Source: Tardiphaga alba
GTDB lineage: Bacteria > Pseudomonadota > Alphaproteobacteria > Rhizobiales > Xanthobacteraceae
Direction of reading: 5' to 3'
NCBI RefSeq assembly: GCF_018279705.1
Contig: NZ_CP036498.1
Span: 1 to 64,000, forward strand
DNA length: 64,000 bases
Shown: one piece after another, positions 22,565 through 31,264 of the stretch
Numbering within the stretch: position 1 is the stretch's first letter
Layout: the number at the start of each line of letters is the position of its first letter
Position numbers and translations under genes: made by a program
Notes under the pieces: generated by a model
The model's input: the letters and a program-made list of their open reading frames with translations, nothing else
What the model was told of the DNA's origin: nothing
Databases searched by the model: none

Positions 22565-23442
22565 GGCCCGGTCACCCTGAGATCGACGATGTAGAGCGCG
22601 AGGATTTTGCGATCGAGCGGAGACAGCCGCGCTTCCCAGCTCGGCATCTGTCCCTGTCGGCCACCCCAGACCGAGGTGAACACCGTCTGCGCATTGCCGC
22701 CATAGATCCAGGACAGGTCGCGCAAATTGGGCGCGCCGACATCGGTGCTTCCCGTGGCATTGTCGCCATGACAGGCGACGCAGTTCTCAGTAAAGACGGC
22801 CTTGCCGCGCGCGAGTTTTTCCGGCGCAATCGACTGAGCGACCGCAGGCATCGACAGGCTGCGCACATAGTCCACGACATCGTCGATCTTGTCGCGCGTC
22901 AGCATGCCGTCGCGACCGAAAGCCGGCATTTGCGAGACCCGCGTGTCCGGATGCGACGCATTGATGCCGACGCGGATCGTCTCCGCGATGGCATCAGGCG
23001 TGCCGCCCCACAGAAAGGCTTGCGACACCAGCGTCGGAAAGCCGTGACCGCCGGTGGCAGCACGGCCATGGCAGGCGGCGCAATTGTCGCCGAACAAGGT
23101 CGCGCCGGTCTGCCGGACAATGCCCATCAGGCGCTTGTCGAGCTGAATCGCCTCATAGCTCTCGGTCTCGATCAGCTTCGTCCACTTCGCGCGGTCGACT
23201 GCGGCTTCCTTCACCTGCGCCGTGACGATGTCGCGTTGATCGAGGCCAAGCAGGCCGCGCGTGTATGTGACACCGAGCGGCCAGGCCGGCATCAGGATCC
23301 AGTACACGACCGAATAGAGAAATGTGGCCCACAGGAAGAAGTACACTGCCCGCGGCACCGGCGTGTTGAGCTCCTTGATGCCGTTCCATTCATGGCCGGT
23401 GGTGAGATAGCCGGAGACGGGATCGCGTTCTTCTACTGCCAT
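22561..23442 (-). CDS. ccoP: cbb3-type cytochrome c oxidase subunit III, dihaem cytochrome c
   Basis: CcoP passes electrons from soluble cytochrome c to CcoO. The 293-residue protein has a cytosolic N-terminus with the GHEWNGIKELNTPVP motif, one membrane helix at about 31-50, and two haem c motifs, CAACH (121-125) and CVACH (221-225). It overlaps ccoQ by ten bases. Normal length for the family. Confidence 0.97.
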   Translation of the reverse strand: MAVEERDPVSGYLTTGHEWNGIKELNTPVPRAVYFFLWATFLYSVVYWILMPAWPLGVTYTRGLLGLDQRDIVTAQVKEAAVDRAKWTKLIETESYEAIQLDKRLMGIVRQTGATLFGDNCAACHGRAATGGHGFPTLVSQAFLWGGTPDAIAETIRVGINASHPDTRVSQMPAFGRDGMLTRDKIDDVVDYVRSLSMPAVAQSIAPEKLARGKAVFTENCVACHGDNATGSTDVGAPNLRDLSWIYGGNAQTVFTSVWGGRQGQMPSWEARLSPLDRKILALYIVDLRVTGP

Positions 23443-23633
23443 TGCTCTCCCCTATCTGGCTCACCCTGATATGGCTTGTCCTCGGCAGAAGGATCGATGA
23501 TCGATTGCGCTGCGGCGTCGAACGGCTTCCTGTTGGTCGGCCAATAGGCATAGATCAGCACGCCTATCGACATGGCGACGAGATAGAACAGCCCGAAGGA
23601 CTTCGCGAACCAGACGGTGGTTTCGTGCTCCAT
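23433..23633 (-). CDS. ccoQ: cbb3-type oxidase small subunit CcoQ/FixQ
   Basis: A 66-residue one-helix subunit (KSFGLFYLVAMSIGVLIYAYWPTNRKPFD split over helix and tail) that stabilises the cbb3 complex. The WPTNRK tail is typical of FixQ. A GTG at 23639 is also in frame, but GGGAG at 23642-23646 is correctly spaced only for the ATG at 23633, which I chose. Confidence 0.93.
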   Translation of the reverse strand: MEHETTVWFAKSFGLFYLVAMSIGVLIYAYWPTNRKPFDAAAQSIIDPSAEDKPYQGEPDRGEQWQ

Positions 23634-23635
23634 CG

Positions 23636-24376
23636 TCACTCTCCCGCCTTGGCCGTGGTGGTCTTGTGCGCGGCATCGGTGAGCTTGCCGAGAATTTGCA
23701 AGTAAGCGACCAGCGCATCCATCTCGGTGGGTTCACCGGCCACGCCGTCGAACGCACGGATATTGGTGGCGGCGCCGTAACGCTTGGCGACGCCTTCCGC
23801 ATAGGGCGTGTCGGGCGTTGTCTGCCCATAGGCATCGGCGGAGGCATTGGCGATCATCTCATCCGTATAGGGCACGCCGACTTTTCGCATCGCCGCGAGG
23901 TGCAGGCCGAGATCGTCGGTGCGGATTTTGTTACGCGCAAGATAGGCGTAAGGCGGCATCACCGATTCCGGCACCACATTGCGCGGATTGATCAGATGCT
24001 TGACGTGCCAGTCGTCACTGTATTTTCCGCCGAGGCGCGCAAGATCCGGCCCGGTGCGCTTCGAGCCCCACAGCATGGGGTGATCATATTTGGATTCCAC
24101 GGCCAGCGAATACGGCCCATAGCGTTCGACCTCGTCGCGCAGGGTGCGGATCATCTGCGAATGGCAGGCATAGCAGCCTTCGCGGATATAGATATTGCGA
24201 CCGGTCAGTTCGAGTGGCGTGTAGACGCGCATGTCGGGCGCATCCTCCACCGTCTGATGGATCGTGAACAGCGGCGCGATCTCGACGATGCCACCGATCG
24301 AGGCGGCAAAGATGATGCCGATCGCCAGCGTCATGGTCTTGCGTTCGATCCTGTAGTGCAATCCGAGAAAACCCAT
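23636..24376 (-). CDS. ccoO: cbb3-type cytochrome c oxidase subunit II, monohaem cytochrome c
   Basis: CcoO is the membrane-anchored monohaem cytochrome that feeds electrons to CcoN. The 246-residue protein has an N-terminal helix (about 13-35), the motif EGCYACHSQMIR with haem c site at 68-72, and GPDLARLGGKY and SVMPPY, whose Met is a haem ligand. It begins two bases after the ccoN stop. Confidence 0.97.
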   Translation of the reverse strand: MGFLGLHYRIERKTMTLAIGIIFAASIGGIVEIAPLFTIHQTVEDAPDMRVYTPLELTGRNIYIREGCYACHSQMIRTLRDEVERYGPYSLAVESKYDHPMLWGSKRTGPDLARLGGKYSDDWHVKHLINPRNVVPESVMPPYAYLARNKIRTDDLGLHLAAMRKVGVPYTDEMIANASADAYGQTTPDTPYAEGVAKRYGAATNIRAFDGVAGEPTEMDALVAYLQILGKLTDAAHKTTTAKAGE

Positions 24377-24378
24377 CG

Positions 24379-26034
24379 TTATTCTCCCGGCTGCAGCGCT
24401 GGCGTTGCCGGCTGTGGCAGCGGACGATCCGCCGCCCGGCTATCTGCCGGCTGATCCTCGGTGCGGATGGTCATCCAGACATTGTAGAGGCCGATCACCG
24501 CGCCGGAGAGGAAGAAGAAACCGCCGACCGCGCGCGCAACGTAATAGGGCTTCATCGCGACCACCGTCTCGATGAAGGAATAAGACAGCGTGCCGCTGCT
24601 GTTATAGGTGCGCCACATCAGGCCCTGGATGATGCCTGAATTCCACATGGCGAAGACGTAAGTGAGCAGGCCGGCCACTGCGAGCCAGAAATGCCACTCC
24701 ACCAGCACCGGTGAATACATCCGCTCGCGCTTCCACAGCCACGGCACCATGGCATAGATCGAACCGAAGGTGATCATCGCCACCCAGCCGAGCGCGCCGG
24801 CATGGACGTGGCCGACGGTCCAGTCGGTGTAATGCGATAGCGAGTTCACCGAACGGATCGCCATGAACGACCCCTCGAATGTGGTGATGCCGTAGAACAC
24901 CGCGGCCACCATCATGAAGCGCAGCGTGGCGTCGTCGCGCACCTTGTGCCACGCGCCATTCAGTGTGAGCAACGCATTCGCGGCCGAGCCCCAGGACGGG
25001 ATCAACAACATCAGCGAAAAGGTCATGCCCAGGGTCTGCACCCATTGCGGCAGCGCCGTGTAATGCAGGTGATGCGAGCCCACCCACATATACATGAAGG
25101 TGATGCCCCAGAACGAGATGATCGACATCCGGTAGGAATAGATCGGCCGCCCTGCCCGCACCGGCAGGAAGTAATACATCATGCCGAGAAAGCCGGAGGT
25201 GAGGAAGAAGGCGACGGCGTTGTGGCCGTACCACCATTCGGTCATCGCATCCTGCACGCCGGCAAAGGCCGAATAGCTCTTGGCGTGGCCGAGCGAGACC
25301 GGCATCGCGAGATTGTTGACGGTGTGCAGGATCGCCACCACCAGGATGAACGCCATGTAATACCAGTTGGCGACGTAGATATGCGGCTCCTTCCGCCGCG
25401 CCAGCGTCCGCATGTAGATGATGAAATAGACGACCCAGACGACTTCCAGCAGGAGGTCGGCGTACCATTCCGGTTCGGCATATTCCTTCGACTGGGTGAC
25501 GCCCATCAGATAGCCGGTAGCGGCGAGGACGCAGAACAGATTGTAGCCCATCAGCACGAACCACGGGCTGAGCTGATCCGGCAGCCGCGCGCGAGAGGTT
25601 CGCTGCAATACATAAAGCGATGTGCCGATCAACGCATTGCCGCCGAAACCAAAAATGACTCCGCTGGTATGAACCGGGCGAAGGCGACCGAAGCTCGCCC
25701 AGCCGGCATCGAAGGTCATATCGGGAAAGACGAGCTGCCAGGCGACGATGTCGCCGACCAGCATGCCGACAACAGCCCAGACCATCGCGAGAACGACGGC
25801 GACCTTGGTGGGATCATCGTAATACAGCGCGAGACGCACCTCGTCTGGCTCCGGCGCGTAATACACATTGATGATGGCGAAGATGCCGGCGATCGCTGCA
25901 AGCATGATGATCGCACCATGGACGCCGAGCGGATCCTTCGAGCCGGCAATCGCCATCGCAAGACCGCAAACAAGCGTGCCCAGTAGCAGGATCAGCGCGA
26001 GTTGACGTTCCGACGTCGTCAAGTGAGCGATCAT
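24379..26034 (-). CDS. ccoN: cbb3-type cytochrome c oxidase subunit I
   Basis: CcoN carries haem b and the haem b3-CuB centre of the high-affinity oxidase used under low oxygen. The 551-residue protein has twelve predicted helices and the cbb3 signatures YGHNAVAFFLTSGFLG, VGSHHLHYTALP and TDWTVGHVHAGALGW. It heads the ccoNOQP cluster on the minus strand. A FixK-like box lies about 100 bases upstream, which fits microoxic induction. Confidence 0.97.
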   Translation of the reverse strand: MIAHLTTSERQLALILLLGTLVCGLAMAIAGSKDPLGVHGAIIMLAAIAGIFAIINVYYAPEPDEVRLALYYDDPTKVAVVLAMVWAVVGMLVGDIVAWQLVFPDMTFDAGWASFGRLRPVHTSGVIFGFGGNALIGTSLYVLQRTSRARLPDQLSPWFVLMGYNLFCVLAATGYLMGVTQSKEYAEPEWYADLLLEVVWVVYFIIYMRTLARRKEPHIYVANWYYMAFILVVAILHTVNNLAMPVSLGHAKSYSAFAGVQDAMTEWWYGHNAVAFFLTSGFLGMMYYFLPVRAGRPIYSYRMSIISFWGITFMYMWVGSHHLHYTALPQWVQTLGMTFSLMLLIPSWGSAANALLTLNGAWHKVRDDATLRFMMVAAVFYGITTFEGSFMAIRSVNSLSHYTDWTVGHVHAGALGWVAMITFGSIYAMVPWLWKRERMYSPVLVEWHFWLAVAGLLTYVFAMWNSGIIQGLMWRTYNSSGTLSYSFIETVVAMKPYYVARAVGGFFFLSGAVIGLYNVWMTIRTEDQPADSRAADRPLPQPATPALQPGE

Positions 26035-26135
26035 CCCATCATTCCCCTGCCTGCCTTGCCGCGGCGTCTAAACCGCAGCCGAGATTGCCCTGCGCCTTCC
26101 GCCATTCCGATTAGCTCGCATGGCGTCCGCCCCAA

Positions 26136-26149
26136 TTGCTCCAAAGCAA
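26136..26149. promoter_or_regulatory. FixK/FNR-like box upstream of ccoN
   Basis: TTGCTCCAAAGCAA is a perfect 5-base inverted repeat around CCAA and matches TTG(A/C)-N6-(T/G)CAA. Its centre is about 108 bases before the ccoN start, leaving room for a start site about 40 bases downstream, as in FixK2-activated promoters. The rest of 26035-26261 holds no gene. Confidence 0.75.
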
Positions 26150-26261
26150 CCCCGGAGCTGATTTAAGTCACGACGCGACACACTTTTATGGAAACATTGA
26201 AGAAAAATACAACCAGCTGATCGCAGGTTTGCTGGCTGCAACCACTGCGCTGCTGGCCGAT

Positions 26262-26636
26262 TTAGTCTTTCAGGTCGTAGCGGTAGGACTTCGAGACGAT
26301 CTGCCAGCCGTCGGCGAGCTTCATCGCGACCAGATAGTCGGTGAAGTAGCGCGGCGGGAGCTGGCAGCGGACCTTGATGAAGGCTGTCTTTTCGTCGGAG
26401 CGATCGATCGAGACGATCACATCATCCCGCGCGCTGCCTTCGGATTTCGCCGAGACGCGCTTACGGACCGCGGCCAGCCAATCCGGCACGCTCCACACTT
26501 TCAACTCGCCATTCTCCACCCAGCGCAGATCGGCGCTGTCGGCGAAAATGGCACCGAGCTTGTCGGAATCGGCCTCATAGAGGCCGTCGAAATAATGCTG
26601 GATCACGGCTTCGACAGTCGAACGATCATAGGCCAT
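26262..26636 (-). CDS. NTF2-like protein (putative lumazine-binding type)
   Basis: A 124-residue single-domain protein with the cone-shaped NTF2 fold signature: N-terminal VEAVIQHYFDGLYEAD, central FADSADLRWVENGELK, and a C-terminal LADGWQIVSKSYRYDLKD strand. It resembles the Lumazine_bd_2 group. Function unknown; proteins of this fold are often enzymes or ligand binders. It points away from a DUF2867-like gene, and two palindromes lie in the shared 173-base gap. Confidence 0.75.
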   Translation of the reverse strand: MAYDRSTVEAVIQHYFDGLYEADSDKLGAIFADSADLRWVENGELKVWSVPDWLAAVRKRVSAKSEGSARDDVIVSIDRSDEKTAFIKVRCQLPPRYFTDYLVAMKLADGWQIVSKSYRYDLKD

Positions 26637-26685
26637 GGCATTCCCCCGCGGACAATCAGTCGGGGTGTACTATGACACGAAAATC

Positions 26686-26696
26686 ATGACCGTCAT
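26686..26696. promoter_or_regulatory. Palindrome ATGACCGTCAT upstream of the NTF2-like gene
   Basis: ATGAC and GTCAT are perfect inverted arms around one base, and TATGAC is repeated 15 bases to the left (26671-26676). The site is 50 bases before the minus-strand NTF2-like gene. It could be an operator; the regulator is unknown. Confidence 0.4.
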
Positions 26697-26731
26697 ACTA
26701 TACCGTCGCATAGTCGGCAGGGCGTTTTGCC

Positions 26732-26749
26732 TAAGACAATTTGTCCAAG
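26732..26749. promoter_or_regulatory. Second copy of the cyo-region palindrome
   Basis: TAAGACAATTTGTCCAAG shares the 14-base core GACAATTTGTCCAA with the palindrome at 16049-16067, and 15 of 19 aligned bases agree. It lies about 60 bases before the DUF2867-like gene and about 100 before the NTF2-like gene. The left arm is less perfect than at cyo. Confidence 0.5.
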
Positions 26750-26809
26750 CTTCACAATGACGACGCAGGTGCACAATCCCACGGGTGATACAGATCGCGA
26801 GGTTTGACG

Positions 26810-27283
26810 ATGGTTTCTGCAATTCAGCCTGCCATCGATCTGAATGCGTTTCTGCCAGGGGCACAGTTTGCCGATGCGTTCAGTATCACCACCGACACAA
26901 CAACCCTTACAGCGCGTGAAGCTGCCGAACGCATGCTCGGCCGCTCGCCCTGGTGGGTCGAGGTGCTGATGAAGCTGCGCGATGCCGTCGTCGCGCCGTT
27001 CGGATTGAAGACCGCGACATCGGCGCGCCACGACAGGATCGAGAAAGTCGGTTTCTTTCCCTTGCTCAGCGAAAAACCGCAGCAACTGGTGGCCGGCTTC
27101 AATGACAGCCATCTCGATTTCCGCGTCGTGATCGATGTCGCGTCCACGGGCGGCGGCCAGTGCGTGACGGCAACTACCATCGTACTGATGCACAACTGGC
27201 TCGGCCGAACTTACCTCAGCATCATCAAGCCGTTCCACCGCATGGTCGTGCGCGCCATGCTGAAACAGGTGCATACCGCTTGA
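26810..27283 (+). CDS. DUF2867-like protein
   Basis: A 157-residue soluble protein resembling DUF2867 family members, with LGRSPWWVEVLMKLRDAV, the KVGFFPLL stretch and a C-terminal HRMVVRAMLKQVH. Members of this family are often near oxidoreductases, but their function is unknown. The ATG at 26810 has GAGG at 26799-26802. The palindrome shared with cyo lies about 60 bases upstream and may control it. Confidence 0.75.
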   Translation: MVSAIQPAIDLNAFLPGAQFADAFSITTDTTTLTAREAAERMLGRSPWWVEVLMKLRDAVVAPFGLKTATSARHDRIEKVGFFPLLSEKPQQLVAGFNDSHLDFRVVIDVASTGGGQCVTATTIVLMHNWLGRTYLSIIKPFHRMVVRAMLKQVHTA

Positions 27284-27336
27284 ACCGACGATGTGCCGCA
27301 GCATGGATGGGAACGGCCGGACCGCCTTTCCGTTAA

Positions 27337-27837
27337 ATGCCCATGACTTTTTCAGAGTTCGATTTACAGCGCGACGAAACTGTCCACCTCTCCCTTGCCC
27401 GCGCATTCGACGCGGCGTGGGAGCCCTTCATCATGCACGAGGGTGAAAGCGTCGATACCGACGACAATCGCCGCCGCCTGGCCGAGCGCATCGTTGCGTT
27501 GGCGCGATCGGGACAGACGGATGAGGACGAACTCGGTGAGGCCGGTCTGACCTATATGCGCGTTCTTACAGAAGCCGCTCGCTTGTCCGAGCGCATTCGC
27601 GACATGCCATCGCCCGAGCTGGTGCCGCAGGATGCGGATCATCAGTCATTCGGAAACGATGCCGTCGAGGCGATGTCATCAGCGCTCGATCTGTGTATCG
27701 AGGAACTACCGCTCTCGATTCCCGCCGATGCCGTTCAGTTGCTGTCCAGCAGCATCGTCGACGAAGCCGCACGGGGCGAGCGCGACCCGGAGCGGCTGCA
27801 ATTTCACGCGATGGCGACGCTCATGTCGCGTCAATGA
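27337..27837 (+). CDS. Hypothetical protein, acidic, all-helical
   Basis: A 166-residue acidic soluble protein with no motif I recognise. The first half is helical with LARAFDAAWEPFIMHEGESVDTDDNRRRLAERIV split over two helices; the end (ADAVQLLSSSIVDEAARGERDPERLQFHAMATL) looks conserved-protein-like. It may start at 27337 or at the ATG six bases later. It converges on the FUSC gene and overlaps its end by 17 bases. Confidence 0.65.
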   Translation: MPMTFSEFDLQRDETVHLSLARAFDAAWEPFIMHEGESVDTDDNRRRLAERIVALARSGQTDEDELGEAGLTYMRVLTEAARLSERIRDMPSPELVPQDADHQSFGNDAVEAMSSALDLCIEELPLSIPADAVQLLSSSIVDEAARGERDPERLQFHAMATLMSRQ

Positions 27838-28966
27838 CCTTCTTGCCCCGGATGGGCGGATCGACATCTGCCCATTCGGACACGCAACGCTCGAGATCGC
27901 GCAGATTCTGCCGCATCTGCTCCAGCGAAAAGCCGATGGCAAAGAAGCGTTCGGCCATGTCGCCGGGGAGGCCGCGCGTAAGACTCTCCTGGCGCAGTTT
28001 TGCGACTTCCGCGCCATAGAGTTTCAGGGCTGTCTGCACCGGATAGATCGCGGGCGCGCCGGTGCCGCTGCGCAGCGCAATGGCGGTGGAGTGTAGGAAG
28101 TTTGCCATCGCTTCGCTCACTCGCGCCAGCGGTCCAGCCAGCCTGATTTGCAGCGGCGATGGCAGCGGCACCACCGTCGAGCGGCCGATCATCACCAGGT
28201 CATGCCGCAAGCGCAGCGTCGTGCGCAGCAACGGACCGGTATCCGGCCCCTTCGAGAGATGGGCAGCGCGTTCACGCTCGGCTTCGGCGCCGATCGCCTG
28301 CAGGCTGGTGATGGCGTGACCGATACCATCCTGCAGCCTGTGCAGGGTTTCGTTGTCGCGGCCGCGCGTCAGCGCGGCCAGAAGCTCGGTGAGCGCCGTC
28401 GCGATCAAATCGAGCGCCTGCGCCGCATTGGCCCGGACCTGGCTATGCGCACGCGACGGCAGCACGATGAAGGACACGAGCAATCCGGTGATCGCGCCGA
28501 CAGTGACTTCAAGCACGCGATCGATGGCCGATTCCAGCGGCGTGTTGTGATTCATCAGCGGCAACAGCAACACGATGATCGCCGTCACCGGGGCGACATT
28601 GAGGCTGGGATTGATGGCGGCGATGAAGGCCAGCGGCAGCACCGCCAGCACCAGAACGAGCAACAACATGCCTTCATTGGCGTGCGGGATCAGGATCGCC
28701 ACAGCGCCGCCATAGAGGGCGCCACCGATTGTGCCGATCAGATAGTCGCGCGTCGCTTTCAACGAGCGTCCGACGCTCATCTGGGTGACGATGATCGAGG
28801 TCAGCACCGCCCAGAGCGGCAGCTTGAGGCCGACGGTCAGCGCGATGACCAGCGCGCTCAGAGCAGCCGCCGTCACCCGGATGCCGAGGCCAAGTTCGAT
28901 CGTATGGGCGCGGAAATAGGCAAATACGCGCTTCAACGCCCCGAAGATTTTCCGAACTACGGACAT
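27821..28966 (-). CDS. FUSC family membrane protein (aromatic acid efflux-like)
   Basis: A 381-residue protein with an N-terminal block of about six helices (RVTAAALSALVIALTVGL, PLWAVLTSIIVTQMSVG, DRVLEVTVGAITGLLVSFIVLP) and a long helical cytosolic C-terminus. This is the half-size FUSC architecture related to fusaric acid and p-hydroxybenzoate efflux proteins. I chose ATG 28966 (MSVVRKIFG), since the frame upstream of it has no membrane or signal character. Substrate unknown; no AaeA-like partner is adjacent. Confidence 0.82.
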   Translation of the reverse strand: MSVVRKIFGALKRVFAYFRAHTIELGLGIRVTAAALSALVIALTVGLKLPLWAVLTSIIVTQMSVGRSLKATRDYLIGTIGGALYGGAVAILIPHANEGMLLLVLVLAVLPLAFIAAINPSLNVAPVTAIIVLLLPLMNHNTPLESAIDRVLEVTVGAITGLLVSFIVLPSRAHSQVRANAAQALDLIATALTELLAALTRGRDNETLHRLQDGIGHAITSLQAIGAEAERERAAHLSKGPDTGPLLRTTLRLRHDLVMIGRSTVVPLPSPLQIRLAGPLARVSEAMANFLHSTAIALRSGTGAPAIYPVQTALKLYGAEVAKLRQESLTRGLPGDMAERFFAIGFSLEQMRQNLRDLERCVSEWADVDPPIRGKKVIDAT

Positions 28967-29091
28967 GTGACGATCGATCCTCGAAACAGACGTAACGGCC
29001 GGCCCGCATGGCTGATCCCCGCGCCGCCATGCCGGCTTGAAACGCCGAAACAGCCCGCATAGAGCTAATTCGATAAGAGTGAGGAAACACA

Positions 29092-30456
29092 ATGGCCAAT
29101 GAGACTGCAACGCTTGCCGCCTATGTCGCCAATCTGAAATTCGACGACATTCCGCAGGAGGTGCTGGAACGCGCCAAGTGCCTCACCCTCGATTATCTCG
29201 GCTCGACCATCCGCGCCCGCAGCGAGGCGGAGTCCACCCCGTCACTTTTGAAGATGCTGGAAACCTTGTCGCTGGACGGCAAGGGTGATTCCACCGTGTT
29301 CGGTGACAGCAAGACCTGGACCCCCGCCGTGGCAGCGCTGCTGAACGGCGCGCTCGGCCATTCCCTCGATTTCGACGACACCCATGCGGACTCCTCGCTG
29401 CATCCCAGCGCCCCGGTGGTTCCGGCCGCCTTCGCGGTCGGCGAAATGGTCGGCGCATCCGGCAAGGACGTGCTGACGGCCATCGTTGCCGGGTATGAAG
29501 TCTGCTGCCGGCTCGGCAACGCACTCGACCCAACCTCGCATTACGCCAAGGGATTTCACCCCACAGCGACGGCCGGCACTTACGGCGCCGCCGCGGCCGC
29601 GGGAAAACTGTTCGGCCTGTCCAAGGAACAGCTGATCTCGGCCTTCGGCGTCTCCGGCAGCCAGGCCGCGGGTTCGCTGCAGTTCCTGGTCAATGGCGCC
29701 TGGAACAAGCGCTATCAGGTCGGCGCCGCCGCCATGAACGGCGTGATCGCCGCCACGCTGGCGCGCAACGAATTCATCGGCTCATCGGAATCCGTCGAGG
29801 GCAAGCATGGGCTGCTCGTGGGCTATAGCGACGACGCGCATCCGGAGAAGGCCGTGGCCGATCTCGGCTCGGTCTATGAGACCATGAAGATCGGCGTGAA
29901 GCCTTATCCCAGCTGCCGTTACACGCATGCCGCCATCGACACGCTGATCGCCATGCGCCGCGAACACAATCTGACACCCGAGCAGGTCAAGCGCGTCGAG
30001 ATCGGCCTGCATCGCAACGGCATCACGCTGACCGGCGATGCCGACACCAAGCGTCACCCGACCTCCATCGTCGGCGGCCAGTTCTCGATGTTCTTCACCG
30101 GCGCGCTGGCGCTGGATCAGGGCTCGTTCGGCTGGGACGACTACAAGCGCCTCGGCGATGCGGCGATCGACACGCTGGCGGATCGTTTCGACGTGGTTCA
30201 GGACGAACGCCTCGAAGGCAAGCGCCATCCGTTTGGCGCGCGCGTCAGCATTCACACCGAGGATGGCGTGCATGAGCGCATCGCGCCGGATCCATCGGGT
30301 GAGCCGGATTCCTTCCCGGATGCGTCGGCCATGCAGCAGAAATTCCTGCTGCTCGCACGCCCCGTGCTTGCCAAGCGCGCCGAGGAATTCGCCGATGCGA
30401 TCCTGACGCTGGAGCGTTTTGACCGGGTGGCGACGGCGACGGCACTGGGCCGCTGA
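29092..30456 (+). CDS. MmgE/PrpD family protein
   Basis: A 454-residue soluble protein with the MmgE/PrpD pattern: LTLDYLGSTIRAR, GALGHSLDFDDTHADSSLHP (about residues 86-105), a GFHPTATAGTYGAAAAAGKL block and KPYPSCRYTHAAID near 268. Family members include 2-methylcitrate dehydratase and cis-aconitate decarboxylase; without other prp genes nearby the substrate is open. A good ribosome site (GAGGAA) precedes the ATG. A palindromic repeat follows the stop. Confidence 0.9.
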   Translation: MANETATLAAYVANLKFDDIPQEVLERAKCLTLDYLGSTIRARSEAESTPSLLKMLETLSLDGKGDSTVFGDSKTWTPAVAALLNGALGHSLDFDDTHADSSLHPSAPVVPAAFAVGEMVGASGKDVLTAIVAGYEVCCRLGNALDPTSHYAKGFHPTATAGTYGAAAAAGKLFGLSKEQLISAFGVSGSQAAGSLQFLVNGAWNKRYQVGAAAMNGVIAATLARNEFIGSSESVEGKHGLLVGYSDDAHPEKAVADLGSVYETMKIGVKPYPSCRYTHAAIDTLIAMRREHNLTPEQVKRVEIGLHRNGITLTGDADTKRHPTSIVGGQFSMFFTGALALDQGSFGWDDYKRLGDAAIDTLADRFDVVQDERLEGKRHPFGARVSIHTEDGVHERIAPDPSGEPDSFPDASAMQQKFLLLARPVLAKRAEEFADAILTLERFDRVATATALGR

Positions 30457-30459
30457 CCT

Positions 30460-30549
30460 GTAGCCCGGATGGAGCGAAGCGAGATCCAGGAACAGCAGAC
30501 CTCGTTGAAACGCCGGCCCCCTGATTGCGCTGCGCTCCATCCGGGCTAC
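30460..30549. repeat. Dispersed palindromic repeat (GTAGCCCGGATGGAGC family)
   Basis: The element starts GTAGCCCGGATGGAGCGAAG and ends with the inverted complement CGCTCCATCCGGGCTAC, about 90 bases in all, and can fold into a large hairpin. A second copy is at 57499-57587. It separates the PrpD-like gene from the DUF1080 gene. Confidence 0.9.
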
Positions 30550-30658
30550 GGCAGCCGCGTTAGCAGTTGCACAATCGAAAGTCGCCTCGTCCGCGTTTAC
30601 ACTTTCTCGCTCCCGTTGCTATCGTTGCGACAATAAGAAGCAACGGGAGGAGACGACC

Positions 30659-31264
30659 ATGAAGCACATCTCTGCGATCGCGACTGCTATCACGCTCGGC
30701 CTTATCGCAATTCCATTCGTTCAGCCGGCATCGAGCCAGTCCGATGGCGGATGGGTCACGCTGGTCGATGCCACCAAGATGGGCGACTGGGACAAGGTCG
30801 GCGATGCCAACTGGGCGATGAAGGACGGCGCGCTCGCCGCCGACAAGCTGCTGTCCGGCAAGGACCTCGCTTATCTCGTCAGCAAGAAGCCGTACAAGGA
30901 CTTCCAGATCAAGGCCGAGTTCTGGACCGATGCCGAAGCCAATAGCGGCATCTTCATCCGCTGCGACAATCCGAAAGTGATCGACGGCAAGACCTGCTAC
31001 GAGGTCAACATCTTCGACAAGCGGCCGGACCCGTCCTACGGCACCGGCGCTATTGTCGATGTCGCCAAGGTCAATCCGATGCCCAAGGCCGCCGATAAGT
31101 GGAATACCTACGAGATCACTGCCAAGGGGTCGAAGCTCACTGTGATCCTGAATGGCGAGAAGACCGTCGATGTCGAGGACTCCAAGCACGCCACCGGCCC
31201 GATCGCCCTGCAATATGGCTCCGGCGTGGTGAAATTCCGCAAGGTGCAGATCAAGGAGCTGTGA
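30659..31264 (+). CDS. Secreted DUF1080 (3-keto-disaccharide hydrolase-like) protein
   Basis: A 201-residue exported protein: signal peptide of about 26 residues (hydrophobic LGLIAIPFV, then PASSQS), followed by one concanavalin-like beta-sandwich domain with WVTLVDATKMGDWDKVGDANW, FWTDAEANSGIFIRC and NTYEITAKGSKLTVILNG. DUF1080 proteins bind or hydrolyse sugars; no catalytic residue can be assigned here. A GGGAGGAG ribosome site lies just before the start. Confidence 0.85.
   Translation: MKHISAIATAITLGLIAIPFVQPASSQSDGGWVTLVDATKMGDWDKVGDANWAMKDGALAADKLLSGKDLAYLVSKKPYKDFQIKAEFWTDAEANSGIFIRCDNPKVIDGKTCYEVNIFDKRPDPSYGTGAIVDVAKVNPMPKAADKWNTYEITAKGSKLTVILNGEKTVDVEDSKHATGPIALQYGSGVVKFRKVQIKEL

Noticed and set aside
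24946..25986. 346-codon plus-strand frame opposite ccoN.
   Set aside because: Antisense shadow of a conserved oxidase subunit.
26229..26241. TTGCTGGCTGCAA near the NTF2-like gene as a FixK box.
   Set aside because: Spacing between half sites is five, not six, and it lies just downstream of that gene rather than near a promoter.
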